Shown: positions 1 to 8,739, counted from the first letter of the stretch. The stretch: DNA of 62,694 nucleotides from an uncultured Oscillospiraceae bacterium (GCA_905234625.1 CAJOIC010000001.1:1-62694), one strand, 5' to 3'. Notes: generated by a model from the letters alone, not told the origin. Translations and numbers: made by a program.

Positions 1-1
1 T

Positions 2-1087
2 TCCGACCGCCGCTTCCAGTACGCGGGGGATCTGAACGCCGGGACCCTCTCGATCACCACGGACGGCAGTACCTTCACCGTCCGGGACGGGGGAGGGAGC
101 ACGCTCCTCACCGTCGGCGGGAACCTTGCCATCCGGCCCACCGGCTCCGATACCGCCGTCACCCGGGTGAATGGGGAGTACCGCTATCGGGGAGGCTTCG
201 AGCTTCGTCCGGCCTACAACGCCTCCGGGAAGATCTCCGTCATCAACTACGTCGGCATCGAGGACTACGTCAAGGGCGTCATTCCGTACGAGTTCGGAAA
301 CACCTGGCCGGCCGAGAGCCTGAAGGCCGCGGCGGTCTGCGCGCGGAACTTCGTCATGACCGCGGACTGGAACGCCTACGCCAATTACGGCGTGGATGTC
401 CTTTCGAACACCGGCTCACAGCTCTACCGCGGGCGGGCCATCACCTACAGCGAGAGCTATTTCACCGCCACGGACGCCGCGGTGGACGCCACGGCGGGGC
501 AGTATCTCACCTACAACGGCAGCCTCTGCGAGACGTACTTTTTCTGCTGCGACGGCGGCGCCACGGAGGACTACGCCCATGTCTGGGGCGGGAGCGGACG
601 GCCCTACCTCGTCGGCAAAGTCGATCCCTATGAGCAGGCCGTGAGCTCCATCGCCGCGAACTACACCTACTCCATCACCCAGAGCCGCACCGGCTCCGCC
701 ATGCAGTCGCTCCTGGGACAATTCGGCCTGAGCGGCACGCGTCTGGTGAAGGACGGCATCCGCGTCGATACCTATCCCGGCACGGGAAATGTCAAGAGCG
801 TCACCCTGGAGACCGAAAGCGGATGGACCGTCGTCATCGACCAGACCACGGACTTCGATCGCTGGGATTTCCTGTCCGCCTTCGGCTTCACCGCCTACAG
901 CTTCCGCTATTCTGTGACCTATGACGCCGCTTCGGACAGCTTCACCTGCACCCGCCTCGGCTGGGGCCACGGCATCGGGCTGAGCCAGTACGGCGCCTAT
1001 GCCATGGCCGGAAGCTACGGCAAAAACTATCAGGAGATCCTCGGATTCTACTTCGACGGGTCCCGTCTGCAATACGGAGCGTACTGA
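2..1087 (+). CDS. SpoIID/LytB domain protein, 5' end outside window
   Basis: The reading frame is open from base 2, so the N-terminus lies before the window. SpoIID/LytB hallmarks are visible: [14 protein letters not shown], then [14 protein letters not shown], and near the end [17 protein letters not shown] followed by YQEILGFYF. In sporulating Firmicutes SpoIID is a lytic transglycosylase that cuts glycan strands during engulfment. LytB-type relatives modify amidase activity, and these cannot be separated here. It is host chromosome, two bases upstream of queA and on the same strand, so probably in its operon. The residues before the first internal ATG (167) are in frame and plausible protein. 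Confidence 0.85.
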   Translation, partial: SDRRFQYAGDLNAGTLSITTDGSTFTVRDGGGSTLLTVGGNLAIRPTGSDTAVTRVNGEYRYRGGFELRPAYNASGKISVINYVGIEDYVKGVIPYEFGNTWPAESLKAAAVCARNFVMTADWNAYANYGVDVLSNTGSQLYRGRAITYSESYFTATDAAVDATAGQYLTYNGSLCETYFFCCDGGATEDYAHVWGGSGRPYLVGKVDPYEQAVSSIAANYTYSITQSRTGSAMQSLLGQFGLSGTRLVKDGIRVDTYPGTGNVKSVTLETESGWTVVIDQTTDFDRWDFLSAFGFTAYSFRYSVTYDAASDSFTCTRLGWGHGIGLSQYGAYAMAGSYGKNYQEILGFYFDGSRLQYGAY

Positions 1088-1089
1088 AC

Positions 1090-2124
1090 TTGAAAACATC
1101 GGATTTTCTCTATGACCTGCCCGAGGAGCTCATCGCCCAGACGCCGCTGGAGCGGCGGGACGGCTCCCGTCTTCTGGTGCTCGACAAGACCACCGGGAAG
1201 ACGGAGCACCGGCACTTTTACGATCTGCCGCAGTATCTCCGTCCGGGGGACTGCCTCGTGCTGAACGACTCCCGCGTCATCCCGGCGAGGCTGTTCGGTA
1301 CCCGTCCCTCCGGGGGCTTGACGGAGGTCGTCCTCCTGAAGGAACTCGGCGGCGACCGCTGGGAATGCCTGACCCGTCCCGGGAAAAAGATGCGCCGGGG
1401 GACCGTCGTCTCCTTCGGGGAAAACGGCGAGCTGACCGCCGAGGTCGAGGAGGTCACGGACAGCGGCGACCGCATCCTCCGCTTTACCTACGAGGGGATC
1501 TTCCTGGAGCTTCTGGACCGCCTTGGCCAGATGCCCCTGCCGCCGTACATCAAGACCCAGCTCGACGATCCCGAGCGCTACCAGACCGTCTATGCCCGGG
1601 AGCCCGGCAGCGCCGCGGCGCCCACGGCGGGGCTGCACTTCACGCCGGAGCTTCTCGACGAGGTCCGCGCCATGGGGGTGGACGTGCGCTTCGTGACGCT
1701 GCACGTCGGCCTCGGCACCTTCCGTCCTGTCAAGGTCGAGGACGTGGAGGAGCACGAGATGCACTCCGAGTTCTGCACGGTCCCGGAGGATACCGCCGCG
1801 GCCATCCGCCGCGCGAAGGCGTCCGGACACCGGATCGTCGCCGTCGGCACGACCTCCTGCCGCACGCTGGAGAGCTTTGCGGGGGAGGACGGGCGCATCG
1901 AGGCCGGGTCCCGCTGGACGAACATCTTCATCTATCCCGGCTATACCTTCCGCTGCGTGGACGCGCTGGTGACGAACTTCCATCTGCCGGGCTCCACCCT
2001 CGTGATGCTCGTCTCCGCCCTTGCCGGACGGGAGCACATCCTGAACGCCTACCGGGAGGCCGTTGCCAAACGGTATCGCTTCTTCAGCTTTGGCGATGCG
2101 ATGTTTATTGGAGACGTGATTTAG
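1090..2124 (+). CDS. queA: S-adenosylmethionine:tRNA ribosyltransferase-isomerase QueA, C-terminus altered by prophage
   Basis: QueA transfers the ribosyl part of S-adenosylmethionine to 7-aminomethyl-7-deazaguanine in tRNA, giving epoxyqueuosine. The 344-residue protein starts at TTG and opens [19 protein letters not shown]. It keeps the family signatures [51 protein letters not shown] and the terminal [11 protein letters not shown]. The last residues (GDVI) are encoded by phage DNA past the 11-bp attachment core at 2098-2108. Reading from the core into the right host flank gives GDAMFIQ-stop, the likely pre-integration end. The conserved GDAMFI is preserved, so the enzyme should stay functional. 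Confidence 0.95.
   Translation: MKTSDFLYDLPEELIAQTPLERRDGSRLLVLDKTTGKTEHRHFYDLPQYLRPGDCLVLNDSRVIPARLFGTRPSGGLTEVVLLKELGGDRWECLTRPGKKMRRGTVVSFGENGELTAEVEEVTDSGDRILRFTYEGIFLELLDRLGQMPLPPYIKTQLDDPERYQTVYAREPGSAAAPTAGLHFTPELLDEVRAMGVDVRFVTLHVGLGTFRPVKVEDVEEHEMHSEFCTVPEDTAAAIRRAKASGHRIVAVGTTSCRTLESFAGEDGRIEAGSRWTNIFIYPGYTFRCVDALVTNFHLPGSTLVMLVSALAGREHILNAYREAVAKRYRFFSFGDAMFIGDVI
2098..2108 (+). other. attL core (11-bp direct repeat copy 1)
   Basis: The sequence gcgatgtttat covers the codons for the end of GDAMFI in queA and recurs exactly at 62321-62331. Host sequence lies to the left and phage sequence to the right. The recombinase gene starts the phage side. A short core is normal for large serine recombinases, which need only a small crossover region. 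Confidence 0.8.
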
Positions 2125-2138
2125 TTTGTCAGATAGAG

Positions 2139-2190
2139 AGACCGCGAAAGGCTTGAAATCAAAGGATTTTGGCCTCTCGCGGTCTTTTTG
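2139..2190. terminator. Bidirectional terminator between queA and recombinase
   Basis: A 14-bp stem with one mismatch (2139-2152 pairing with 2172-2185) is followed by tttttg on the plus strand. It lies between the convergent queA and recombinase genes. Being on the phage side of attL, it is phage-supplied and would stop queA transcripts from running antisense into the integrase. Confidence 0.75.
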
Positions 2191-3903
2191 TCATTTGTAG
2201 AAAAATTGGACTTTTATGCCGTTTTTGAAGAGAATTGAGACGATTTTGCCGTCTCGAATACAAAAGTTTTGTACGATGGAGTTGATGAAATCTTTGGGGA
2301 TCTGAGGGTCGATTTTTCGGATGAAACTCTCGTAGTTGATCTGCCGCCGATCCTGCAATTTTTGGGCGAAGATGAAGTAGCTGGCCTTGGCGATGAACTC
2401 GTCGTCACTCATGTTCGCGCCGGCGTGAGAGTGCTCCAGCTCCGCGAGACGTTCGTCGATGTCATCGATGGCATCGAGAAGGCGCTGGCGCTCAGTGATA
2501 TAGTCCACCTCGGCCATGCTGTCCTCGCTGAATAGGAAGAGCTGCTTGAGCCGGTTCAGGGCGCGTTCGTCCTTCCGCTTCTCGGAGAGGAGGAGATCAT
2601 ACTCGTCGGGCGCGTCGTCGGACTCGGCTGCGTTGGAAGGCGGCTCATACTCAAGGACGCCGACGCCGCTGCGGAGGTGGTTGTAGAGTTCCTCCAGACC
2701 GGCGCGGCCGAGATGGTCCACCTCGGAGAAGGCTTGTCCTCGGAGGAGCTTCTTCTCCAGCGTCTCGATGGCGGTGGTCTTTCCGAAGCTGTTCGAGGCT
2801 CGGATCAGGTTGGCGATGAAGTTGAAGACGAATGGGCCGATGGACACGTCGGAGACGTATTTGTTCGGGCAGTCTTTGAAGCGGCGGTGGCGACTGCAAG
2901 CGTAGACAGACGGCCTCCAGCCGTCAGCGCGTTCCCGGTCCTGTGTCGCTGTCATGTTGCCTCCGCAGTAATCGCAGGTGAGAAGGCCGGCGAAAAGGTG
3001 GGTGATGCCTCGGTTATACGAGAGTCCACTTCCGGGCTGGCCTCTCTGCTGGCTCCGCATGGAGGCTATGACCGATTGCTGACGCTCCGGCTCGATGATC
3101 GCCGGGTGGTGGTTCTGGACGAAGATCCACTCTTTTTCCGGCTTAACGACAAAGGACGATCCGCCCTCACTCCGGTAGTTATAGCGATAGATCCCGGTAT
3201 AGAACGGGCTCCGAAGCATGGTATGCACCGTTGTCGGGTTCCACGGGACGCCGCTTCGAGGCAGGAGGCCCTTCTCGTTCAATGTCTGCGCCGTTTGCAG
3301 GAGAGAGTGATTGGACTCGTAGAGGTCGTAGATCATCCGAATGACGGCGGCCTCGCTCTCGTTGATGGTGAAGGTCTTGGTTTCCTTGTCGTAATCGTAC
3401 CCGAAGGGGATCTTGCCACCGTTCCAGATCCCATCGTTCGCTCGTGCGATCATCACAGCGGTGACGCGCTCGGAGGTCATGTTGCGCTCCAGCTCGGCGA
3501 AGACAAGGATGATCTTCAGCATGGCCTCGCCCATTGCGTTTGAGGTATCGAACTGCTCGTTTTTGGAGACAAAGACGACGCCCAGCTTCTTCAGCTCGGC
3601 ATACATGGCGGCGAAGTCGAGAAGGTTCCGACTGATACGGTCGATCTTCCAGACGAGGATGTGTGAGAATTCACCGGCTCGGACGCGAGACATCATCTGC
3701 TGGTATGCTGGCCGATCTGTGTTCTTTGCGGAATAGCCGGCATCCTCGAAGATCTCGTAGCGGTCGATGTTCAGCGCGTACTTGGCGTAGTTGATGAGTT
3801 CCTCGCGCTGGACGGGCAGACTGGCTCGATCCACCTGGTATTGCGTGGAGACTCGTATGTATATCGCCGCTTTGTCGGGCAGCTTTGTCGCGCTCTCCTT
3901 CAT
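2191..3903 (-). CDS. Large serine recombinase (phage integrase)
   Basis: This 570-residue enzyme should integrate and excise the prophage. The N-terminal resolvase domain has the nucleophile in YIRVS (Ser19) and the catalytic arginine region WKIDRISRNLLDF near residue 85. A recombinase domain (about 165-290) follows. A zinc ribbon has C310-x2-C313 and C336/C345, and the C-terminal part is coiled-coil-like. Length fits the large serine integrase family. It sits next to attL at the left end, and its ATG overlaps the stop of the upstream minus-strand gene by 4 bp (ATGA), implying translational coupling. Directionality of such enzymes usually needs a separate small factor, not identified here. 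Confidence 0.93.
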   Translation of the reverse strand: MKESATKLPDKAAIYIRVSTQYQVDRASLPVQREELINYAKYALNIDRYEIFEDAGYSAKNTDRPAYQQMMSRVRAGEFSHILVWKIDRISRNLLDFAAMYAELKKLGVVFVSKNEQFDTSNAMGEAMLKIILVFAELERNMTSERVTAVMIARANDGIWNGGKIPFGYDYDKETKTFTINESEAAVIRMIYDLYESNHSLLQTAQTLNEKGLLPRSGVPWNPTTVHTMLRSPFYTGIYRYNYRSEGGSSFVVKPEKEWIFVQNHHPAIIEPERQQSVIASMRSQQRGQPGSGLSYNRGITHLFAGLLTCDYCGGNMTATQDRERADGWRPSVYACSRHRRFKDCPNKYVSDVSIGPFVFNFIANLIRASNSFGKTTAIETLEKKLLRGQAFSEVDHLGRAGLEELYNHLRSGVGVLEYEPPSNAAESDDAPDEYDLLLSEKRKDERALNRLKQLFLFSEDSMAEVDYITERQRLLDAIDDIDERLAELEHSHAGANMSDDEFIAKASYFIFAQKLQDRRQINYESFIRKIDPQIPKDFINSIVQNFCIRDGKIVSILFKNGIKVQFFYK

Positions 3904-4514
3904 TGAGGTCCTCCGTTCTTTAGACAGGCTTCGACCGCCGGCCGGATGCCGTCATAATCTGTTTTGATTGGGGCGAGGCTCCGGAGACGAGACAGCGTGA
4001 TCGTCCGTTGGTTGCCGCAGATCTCGTCAATGCGGCGAGTGGAGACGACATAGAAGTCCCAGCCGTCCAGCGAAAGAAGGTCCGCCTTGTCCCGGTCTGT
4101 GACGTTGTAGAGACAGAAGACATATACATCGGAGCGCCGCGCCCGGTCCTCAGTGTAGCCATCGACGGGCGTCCAGCCTAAGGTCTTCTGTATTCCAAAA
4201 GAGATTGGCGATGGACGGGTCTGCTTCCACGACTGGAGATAGGCGGCACTCTTGACTTCCACGCGGACGGCGGTGCGGTATTCGGAACCATCCTGCCATT
4301 CATAGGGAAAGAAGAGATCGAAGTCGGTCCATTCCTCCCGGACGCTGGAGGTGTCGGCTCCGAGCGCGGTCGCCACGATGAACTCGCTATACACGCCGCG
4401 GAGTGTATTGCTCAGAAGGTCGGACGACGCCCACCGCCAGAAGTCGCCGATCAAGTGCCCCGTCGGCATCCCGTCAAAGGTGATGTGTTCGTCTCCTCGA
4501 AGTTGCTCAGCCAT
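3900..4514 (-). CDS. Putative PD-(D/E)XK nuclease-like protein in lysogeny operon
   Basis: The 204-residue protein has TDFDLFF (Asp66) followed about 20 residues later by VRVEVKSAAYLQSW (Glu86, Lys88). This D...ExK spacing is typical of restriction-endonuclease-fold enzymes, with VEVKS as the core strand. N- and C-terminal parts (DFWRWASSDLLSN, DVYVFCLYN, WDFYVVSTRRID) resemble a widespread uncharacterised bacterial family I recall only in outline. It is cotranscribed with the recombinase, so it is probably expressed in the lysogen. Its role could be exclusion of other phages or DNA processing at integration; neither is shown by the sequence. Confidence 0.6.
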   Translation of the reverse strand: MAEQLRGDEHITFDGMPTGHLIGDFWRWASSDLLSNTLRGVYSEFIVATALGADTSSVREEWTDFDLFFPYEWQDGSEYRTAVRVEVKSAAYLQSWKQTRPSPISFGIQKTLGWTPVDGYTEDRARRSDVYVFCLYNVTDRDKADLLSLDGWDFYVVSTRRIDEICGNQRTITLSRLRSLAPIKTDYDGIRPAVEACLKNGGPQ

Positions 4515-4626
4515 GTGTGGCCTCCTGAATATCGGATTGTAAATGCCAGCCCTGCGTATGTGCGCGGAGCTGGCATTTTTTGCGCTTATGGCTTGCCGAT
4601 CTCGCGGACGGCGGCCGCGAAGCTGA

Positions 4627-4971
4627 TTACCCGACTGCGGTTTCTTGCTCAGAATTTGCCGCGAGGAAATCTCTCATGCCGGCCTTGATAAGCCGTTTCT
4701 GACTGGCGTTGAGACCGTTGAACATGGCGAGGAACTCTTTTTCATCACGAGAAAGAGGCTGTGGGTTTTTGTCCACGCCGGTCAGAAGGTAGGGGATAGA
4801 GACTTCGAGGTACTCGGCGATCTGTGCGATGTATTTCGCCGGAGGATCTGCCTGGCGCTTTTTCCAGCTTGTGGTCTGCGCCGTTCCAACGCCGAGAACG
4901 GCGGCCAGCTCGGCCTGGGATTTACCGGGCTTGCTCTCCAGAATAGAGTACATACGCTCCTGAATTGTCAT
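4627..4971 (-). CDS. XRE-family repressor (CI-like)
   Basis: I place the start at the ATG of MTIQERMYSIL, which follows an ACGGAGGT ribosome binding site; the frame is open 42 nt further upstream. The 114-residue product has an N-terminal helix-turn-helix (QAELAAVLGVGTAQTTSWKKRQADPPAKYIAQIAEYL). A short C-terminal segment lacks a LexA-type protease domain. Its position, divergent from the early operon across a promoter with an inverted-repeat operator, makes it the likely lysogeny repressor. Lack of an autoprotease domain means induction would need another route than RecA-stimulated self-cleavage. Confidence 0.75.
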   Translation of the reverse strand: MTIQERMYSILESKPGKSQAELAAVLGVGTAQTTSWKKRQADPPAKYIAQIAEYLEVSIPYLLTGVDKNPQPLSRDEKEFLAMFNGLNASQKRLIKAGMRDFLAANSEQETAVG

Positions 4972-5006
4972 GCGAAGACCTCCGTAAAATTTTGTGTTGT
5001 AAACAC

Positions 5007-5035
5007 TTGACAAACTTAAGAATTTAAGTTATGAT
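5007..5035 (+). promoter_or_regulatory. Early promoter P1 with inverted-repeat operator
   Basis: TTGACA (5007-5012), a 17-bp spacer and TATGAT (5030-5035) form a near-consensus vegetative promoter reading into the early operon. The spacer holds AACTTAA-N4-TTAAGTT, a perfect 7-bp inverted repeat. A repressor bound there would block RNA polymerase. The same -35, spacer core and similar -10 recur at 45062, 48514 and 53995. Confidence 0.8.
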
Positions 5036-5146
5036 AAAGCTACACCATAAACCTACAAATGGTAGTACCTGTGAGGTGTTTGGCGGAAACCGTACATCTT
5101 TAAGGATTATACCATTTGGACCTTAAAAAGTAAAGGAGGGAGACGT

Positions 5147-5569
5147 TTGACGAGAGAAATGTCCGAATGGACAAAGGAAGTTGAGAAGGCGCTGATTGAT
5201 AGGGAGATGTCCCATAAGGATCTTGGAGAGGTAGTCGGGCTCCACCCGGCGTATCTTGCAGGGATCATCAGCGGCCGGATCATATCGCGAGCTGCGCGGG
5301 GACGGATCAATGGTGCGCTGGGACTCGAAGGGTTCCCTGCTTACGTTCCGGTGGCAAACGAGAAGACATCCGAGTGGGAGAAGACGGTCCGCAAGGCTGT
5401 GATCGACCGCGATATGAGCTACGAACAGCTTGCCAGCACGATTGGCCTGAGCCGGACGTATATGGCTGGGGTGATCTCGTGCAGAGTGGACTCGCCGAAA
5501 GCTCGGAAGAAGATCAACGAGTTCCTTGGTATCGACGAAAATTTAAGCACGGCCTTTGAGTCGGCTTAA
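5147..5569 (+). CDS. Tandem-duplicated helix-turn-helix protein (Cro-position)
   Basis: The TTG start at 5147 is preferred over the ATG at 5159 because AAAGGAGGG lies 6 bases before it. The 140-residue protein is an internal duplication. Residues about 5-61 (SEWTKEVEKALIDREMS, then GLHPAYLAGIISGR) match about 73-127 (SEWEKTVRKAVIDRDMS, then GLSRTYMAGVISCR). Each copy looks like a small XRE-like DNA-binding unit, so one chain could span two half-sites. First gene after P1, it occupies the place of Cro in a lambda-like switch. Function is inferred from place and fold only. Confidence 0.7.
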   Translation: MTREMSEWTKEVEKALIDREMSHKDLGEVVGLHPAYLAGIISGRIISRAARGRINGALGLEGFPAYVPVANEKTSEWEKTVRKAVIDRDMSYEQLASTIGLSRTYMAGVISCRVDSPKARKKINEFLGIDENLSTAFESA

Positions 5570-5596
5570 TTTTATCAGTTTTGGAGGTTTTGGAAA

Positions 5597-6103
5597 ATGG
5601 GACGTGACGCTACGAAAGCCTGTGAGAACGTCTGTTTTCGGTGCAGGAAAGAGGCCGCAAAATACGACGACAGGCTATCTAGCCGCGAACGTGCTGCGGA
5701 GATGCTGGGGATCTCCGTTTCCAGTCTTGCGGATTACGAGCTCGGCGTCACGAAGGTGATCCCGGTCGATAAGATCGTCCTGATGGCCGATCTATACAAG
5801 GCCCCGGAGCTGAAGGTGTGGTACTGCTCGAATGAGTGTCCGATTGGGCGAGGTTATCCGCTGCCTGACACGGAGCCGACCACGGTCGAGAGCGTGGCCC
5901 TGCGGCTTATCCGTATGCTCCGCCAGTCAGAGGTCGAGAATGTCCGCGAGGCGCTCATAGACATCACGGCGGACGGCGTGATAACAGCCGATGAGACCCC
6001 GGATCTTGTAGAGATCCTTGAGTTCGTGGACGAGTTGATCGCCGCAGCCGGTGAGCTGAAGCTGATCGGAAGCAAGATCGTGAACGGAGTGAGCGATGGC
6101 TGA
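5597..6103 (+). CDS. XRE-type transcriptional regulator with Cys-rich N-terminus
   Basis: In this 168-residue protein a helix-turn-helix is visible at about residues 27-70 (RERAAEMLGISVSSLADYELGV, then PVDKIVLMADLY). Cysteines flank it (CENVCFRC before, YCSNECPIG after), suggesting a bound metal. The C-terminal half is helical and acidic. It overlaps the next small gene by 8 bp and is part of the P1 operon. The protein type is common early in Firmicutes phages; target unknown. Confidence 0.7.
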   Translation: MGRDATKACENVCFRCRKEAAKYDDRLSSRERAAEMLGISVSSLADYELGVTKVIPVDKIVLMADLYKAPELKVWYCSNECPIGRGYPLPDTEPTTVESVALRLIRMLRQSEVENVREALIDITADGVITADETPDLVEILEFVDELIAAAGELKLIGSKIVNGVSDG

Positions 6104-6272
6104 GGCGGCTGCATTGAGAGAGCTGCTGGCAACGGAGTTCGGTATAACCTCGGATGCCGAGCTGGTGGCGGCGCTCAAGAGAATGAGGAAAATCAACATC
6201 GGTCCGATGGCGCGGCCGAAAGCCAGAAAGGAGGAGAGATCGGGTGGCAAGACGCTCCAGGAAAGCGCGTAG
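6096..6272 (+). CDS. Small hypothetical protein, 58 aa
   Basis: The frame starts at an ATG overlapping the end of the previous regulator and ends inside the next gene. The product begins MAEAAALRELLATEFG and becomes basic in its second half. The overlapping arrangement on both sides suggests translational coupling in the early operon. No family recognised. Confidence 0.5.
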   Translation: MAEAAALRELLATEFGITSDAELVAALKRMRKINIGPMARPKARKEERSGGKTLQESA

Positions 6273-6936
6273 GCGCAGAGAGATAAAGAAGTCCTTAGCC
6301 TACATCGCCGTCGGCGCCGTGTTCGTAGCGCTGGCATCCGGCGCGAAGAACAGCGTAGAAGCCTCTCAAGAGGTGCGTACGAGCTCCACCGTTACGCCTA
6401 TCCACATCATCACCGCGGACGGTACAAGTGCGTATGAGATCGCCACGATCATGGAAGAGCCCGTCAATGCCATTCCCTCCGAATTGCTGGAGCAAATGTC
6501 GGTAGCGCAGACGGAACGGCGAGGCAACAGCCTTATCTCCGAACGCGAGATCGTGATGGTCGCGAAGGGCGTGTACGGCGAGGCTCGCGGCGTTGAGAGC
6601 GTGACGGAACAGGCGGCGGTGATATGGACGTACTTCAACCGGGCGGATGCCTGGGAGATGTCGGTATCGGAAGTGATCCTCCAGCCGAGTCAGTTCTGCT
6701 ACGACGAGAGTTTTCCGACGGTGGACGATTTCGGACGCGATCTGACCGAGCTGGCTCAGGACGTGGCTGACCGCTGGGAGCGCGAGCATAACGGAGAAAG
6801 CTCCGTGGGGCGTGTGCTCCCGGCTTCATATCTGTGGTTTGGTGGAGACGGCGAGCACAATCACTTCAGAAATGCCTACCGCTTCAGCGAGGCGCAGATC
6901 TGGAACTGGAGCCTGCCGAGTCCATATGAAAGCTGA
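6244..6936 (+). CDS. Cell wall hydrolase, SleB-like, with N-terminal membrane anchor
   Basis: GTG start after AGGAGGAG. The 230-residue protein has a basic N-terminus and a hydrophobic segment (about 18-33) that acts as a signal anchor. A Hydrolase_2/SleB-type domain follows: EREIVMVAKGVYGEARG (probable catalytic Glu113), AAVIWTYFNRADAW and VILQPSQFCYDESFP. SleB-family enzymes are muralytic, known from spore cortex lysis. This one lies in the early operon, far from the lysis genes at 42384-44251, so a role in lysis timing is doubtful. Wall remodelling or superinfection effects are possible. Confidence 0.75.
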   Translation: MARRSRKARRRREIKKSLAYIAVGAVFVALASGAKNSVEASQEVRTSSTVTPIHIITADGTSAYEIATIMEEPVNAIPSELLEQMSVAQTERRGNSLISEREIVMVAKGVYGEARGVESVTEQAAVIWTYFNRADAWEMSVSEVILQPSQFCYDESFPTVDDFGRDLTELAQDVADRWEREHNGESSVGRVLPASYLWFGGDGEHNHFRNAYRFSEAQIWNWSLPSPYES

Positions 6937-6945
6937 GGTGAAGGA

Positions 6946-7194
6946 ATGAATACGAAAGAGGCCAGACGGATCGAGGTTTATGTCGAGGCAAAGCTGGGGG
7001 TCAAGATCCCGGCGGAGACGGCGAACGAGGTCCTCGAATACACCATGCGGAAGCTGAGGGTTATCGGCCGGCCGGAGAGCTATTTGCCGGTTTTGTACGA
7101 GAACGAGTTGAGAGACTACTTCATGCGGACCGCTATCAACCTGAAAGGAGAGAAAAGATCATGTGCGCGATCTGCGGAAGCCATCCCTGCATGA
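6946..7194 (+). CDS. Hypothetical protein, 82 aa
   Basis: The ATG follows AGGTGAAGGA. The product (MNTKEARRIEVYVEAKLGVKI at the start) is predicted helical, with YLPVLYENELRDYFMR in its second half. It overlaps the next gene by 34 bp. No recognised family; its place before recombination genes suggests an early function. Confidence 0.6.
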   Translation: MNTKEARRIEVYVEAKLGVKIPAETANEVLEYTMRKLRVIGRPESYLPVLYENELRDYFMRTAINLKGEKRSCARSAEAIPA

Positions 7195-7406
7195 GAGGAT
7201 GTCCGAACGAGCCGGAGCCGGCGGTGTTCTCGACGTGTGCGTACTGCAACGAAGAGATTGTGGATGGTGAAGGCTACGTCGATTTCGAGGGGTTGGAGTA
7301 TCACGAGGATTGCTTTACGGAAGCGGCCCCCGGCATCCTCTTTGAAGACTACGGCGCTGTAAGACGGACGGCGGAGGTGGACAGCTTTGTCGGCATTGGA
7401 TTTTGA
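7161..7406 (+). CDS. Zinc-binding small protein, 81 aa
   Basis: Cysteines occur as MCAICGSHPCMRGC at the N-terminus, then CAYCNEEI and YHEDCF, matching the spacing of treble-clef or LIM-like zinc sites. An AAAGGAGAGAAAAGATC leader precedes the ATG. It overlaps the neighbours on both sides. Possibly an adaptor or nucleic-acid-binding protein; no specific function can be read. Confidence 0.6.
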   Translation: MCAICGSHPCMRGCPNEPEPAVFSTCAYCNEEIVDGEGYVDFEGLEYHEDCFTEAAPGILFEDYGAVRRTAEVDSFVGIGF

Positions 7407-8001
7407 GGCCCTATCCCTCCCGGAGCTTGAGTTCCGCGAGGAGGGGCATCTTTATCTGCTGAACGGGCTGGCGATCCCCAGCGTTACGACGCTCATGGAG
7501 CCGCTGAGCAAGAAGGTCTATGGCACGATTGACCCGGCGGTGTTGGAAGCGGCGGCTCAGCGCGGGACGGAGGTCCATAACGCCTGTGAGAATTACGCGG
7601 CGTTCGGCATCGAGGACATCCGCCCGGAGTATCAGGGGTATCTGGATGCCTTCAAGAGATGGTGCGACACCTTCAAGCCGGAGTTCCTCGGAACAGAGGT
7701 TCGGGTGTATCACAAGATCCTGCGATATGCGGGGACGGCAGACATCTTGTGCAAGGTGAAAGGCGCGACGACGCTGATCGACCTGAAAACCACGTCCTCG
7801 CTTCAGTATATGCTGTGCGGAGTACAGCTTGAGGGATATGACCGGGCGTTCGACAGCCACGGCGTCAAGATCGAGGACAGAGCGATCCTCCATCTGGAGA
7901 GAGGTGGGATGTATGGCTACACCCACTTCAACGAGCGGCAAGAGAGTTGGAGAGTGATCTCCGCGCTCCTGACGATAAAGAACTACCAAGACAAATTTTG
8001 A
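7387..8001 (+). CDS. RecB/Cas4-like PD-(D/E)XK exonuclease
   Basis: TTG start, 204 residues. Motifs of the PDDEXK exonuclease family are in order: GTEVHNACE (His64), AGTADIL (Asp119), TLIDLKTTSS (Asp132, Lys134) and QLEGYDRAF (a QxxxY motif). These match RecB-family/lambda-exonuclease-type active sites. Together with the Bet/RecT protein at 8740 it likely forms the phage two-component recombination system: the nuclease makes single strands and Bet anneals them. Confidence 0.8.
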   Translation: MSALDFEALSLPELEFREEGHLYLLNGLAIPSVTTLMEPLSKKVYGTIDPAVLEAAAQRGTEVHNACENYAAFGIEDIRPEYQGYLDAFKRWCDTFKPEFLGTEVRVYHKILRYAGTADILCKVKGATTLIDLKTTSSLQYMLCGVQLEGYDRAFDSHGVKIEDRAILHLERGGMYGYTHFNERQESWRVISALLTIKNYQDKF

Positions 8002-8014
8002 AAGGAGTCAGAAG

Positions 8015-8737
8015 ATGGCAGAGACAGAACAGGTTGTCGCCGTAGTACCACAGCCGGCGAGCACCGCGACCGAGGACGAAATGATCCTCGCGAGAGAAGT
8101 GACGGACATCGAGCTTCGGGCCGAGGCCGTCACGATCACGAGCGAGGTGGAATACGCCAAGGCTGCGGAGTTCGGCGTCACGCTGAAAACGAAGTCGGCC
8201 GAGGTCGTGGATTTCTTCAAACCGCTGAAGGATGCGGCGTACAAAGCCCACAAAGCCGTGTGCGACCGCGAGAAGGCGGTCCTCGCGCCGCTGAAGAACG
8301 CCGAGAAGATCCTCAAACGCACGATGGGCGAGTACGCTCAGGAACAGGAGCGGAAGCGCCGCGAGGAAGAGGAGGCCATGCGTCGGGCTGCGGAGGCTGA
8401 ACGCGAGCGCCAGCTCCAGAGAGCCGTTGAGCTGGAGGAGCAGGGTGACGTGGCCGGAGCCGAGGACGCCATGATGGACGCCGAGGTCATGGATCAGGCG
8501 GCGACGTACTCCGTCCAGCCGGCGGCTCAGCAGAAGGTCAAGGGCGTCAGTCAGACGAAGGATTGGGAGATCGAGTCTATCGACGGCGCGGTGGTCCCGG
8601 TGGTCTTCGCCGGGATGGAGTTGAGGCCGGTGGACAGGGCTGCGGTCATGCGCCTGATCCGGGCATCGAAGGGCAGTATCGAGATCCCCGGCGTCAAGTA
8701 TAAGGAAACCGTAAAAACCAGTTTTAGGAGGAGCTGA
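8015..8737 (+). CDS. Coiled-coil protein between exonuclease and Bet
   Basis: The 240-residue protein has a helical N-terminal half (EYAKAAEFGVTLKTKSAEVVDFFKPLKDAAYKAHK) and a charged coiled coil at about 95-150 (QEQERKRREEEEAMRRAAEA). A C-terminal domain ends IEIPGVKYKETVKTSFRRS. Proteins of this shape regularly sit beside RecT/Bet in Firmicutes phages and may help load it. It ends two bases before bet. Function unproven. Confidence 0.65.
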   Translation: MAETEQVVAVVPQPASTATEDEMILAREVTDIELRAEAVTITSEVEYAKAAEFGVTLKTKSAEVVDFFKPLKDAAYKAHKAVCDREKAVLAPLKNAEKILKRTMGEYAQEQERKRREEEEAMRRAAEAERERQLQRAVELEEQGDVAGAEDAMMDAEVMDQAATYSVQPAAQQKVKGVSQTKDWEIESIDGAVVPVVFAGMELRPVDRAAVMRLIRASKGSIEIPGVKYKETVKTSFRRS

Positions 8738-8739
8738 TT

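Noticed and set aside
2098-2108. tRNA gene as integration site
   Set aside because: No tRNA-like fold was noticed at either junction; the core lies in queA codons.
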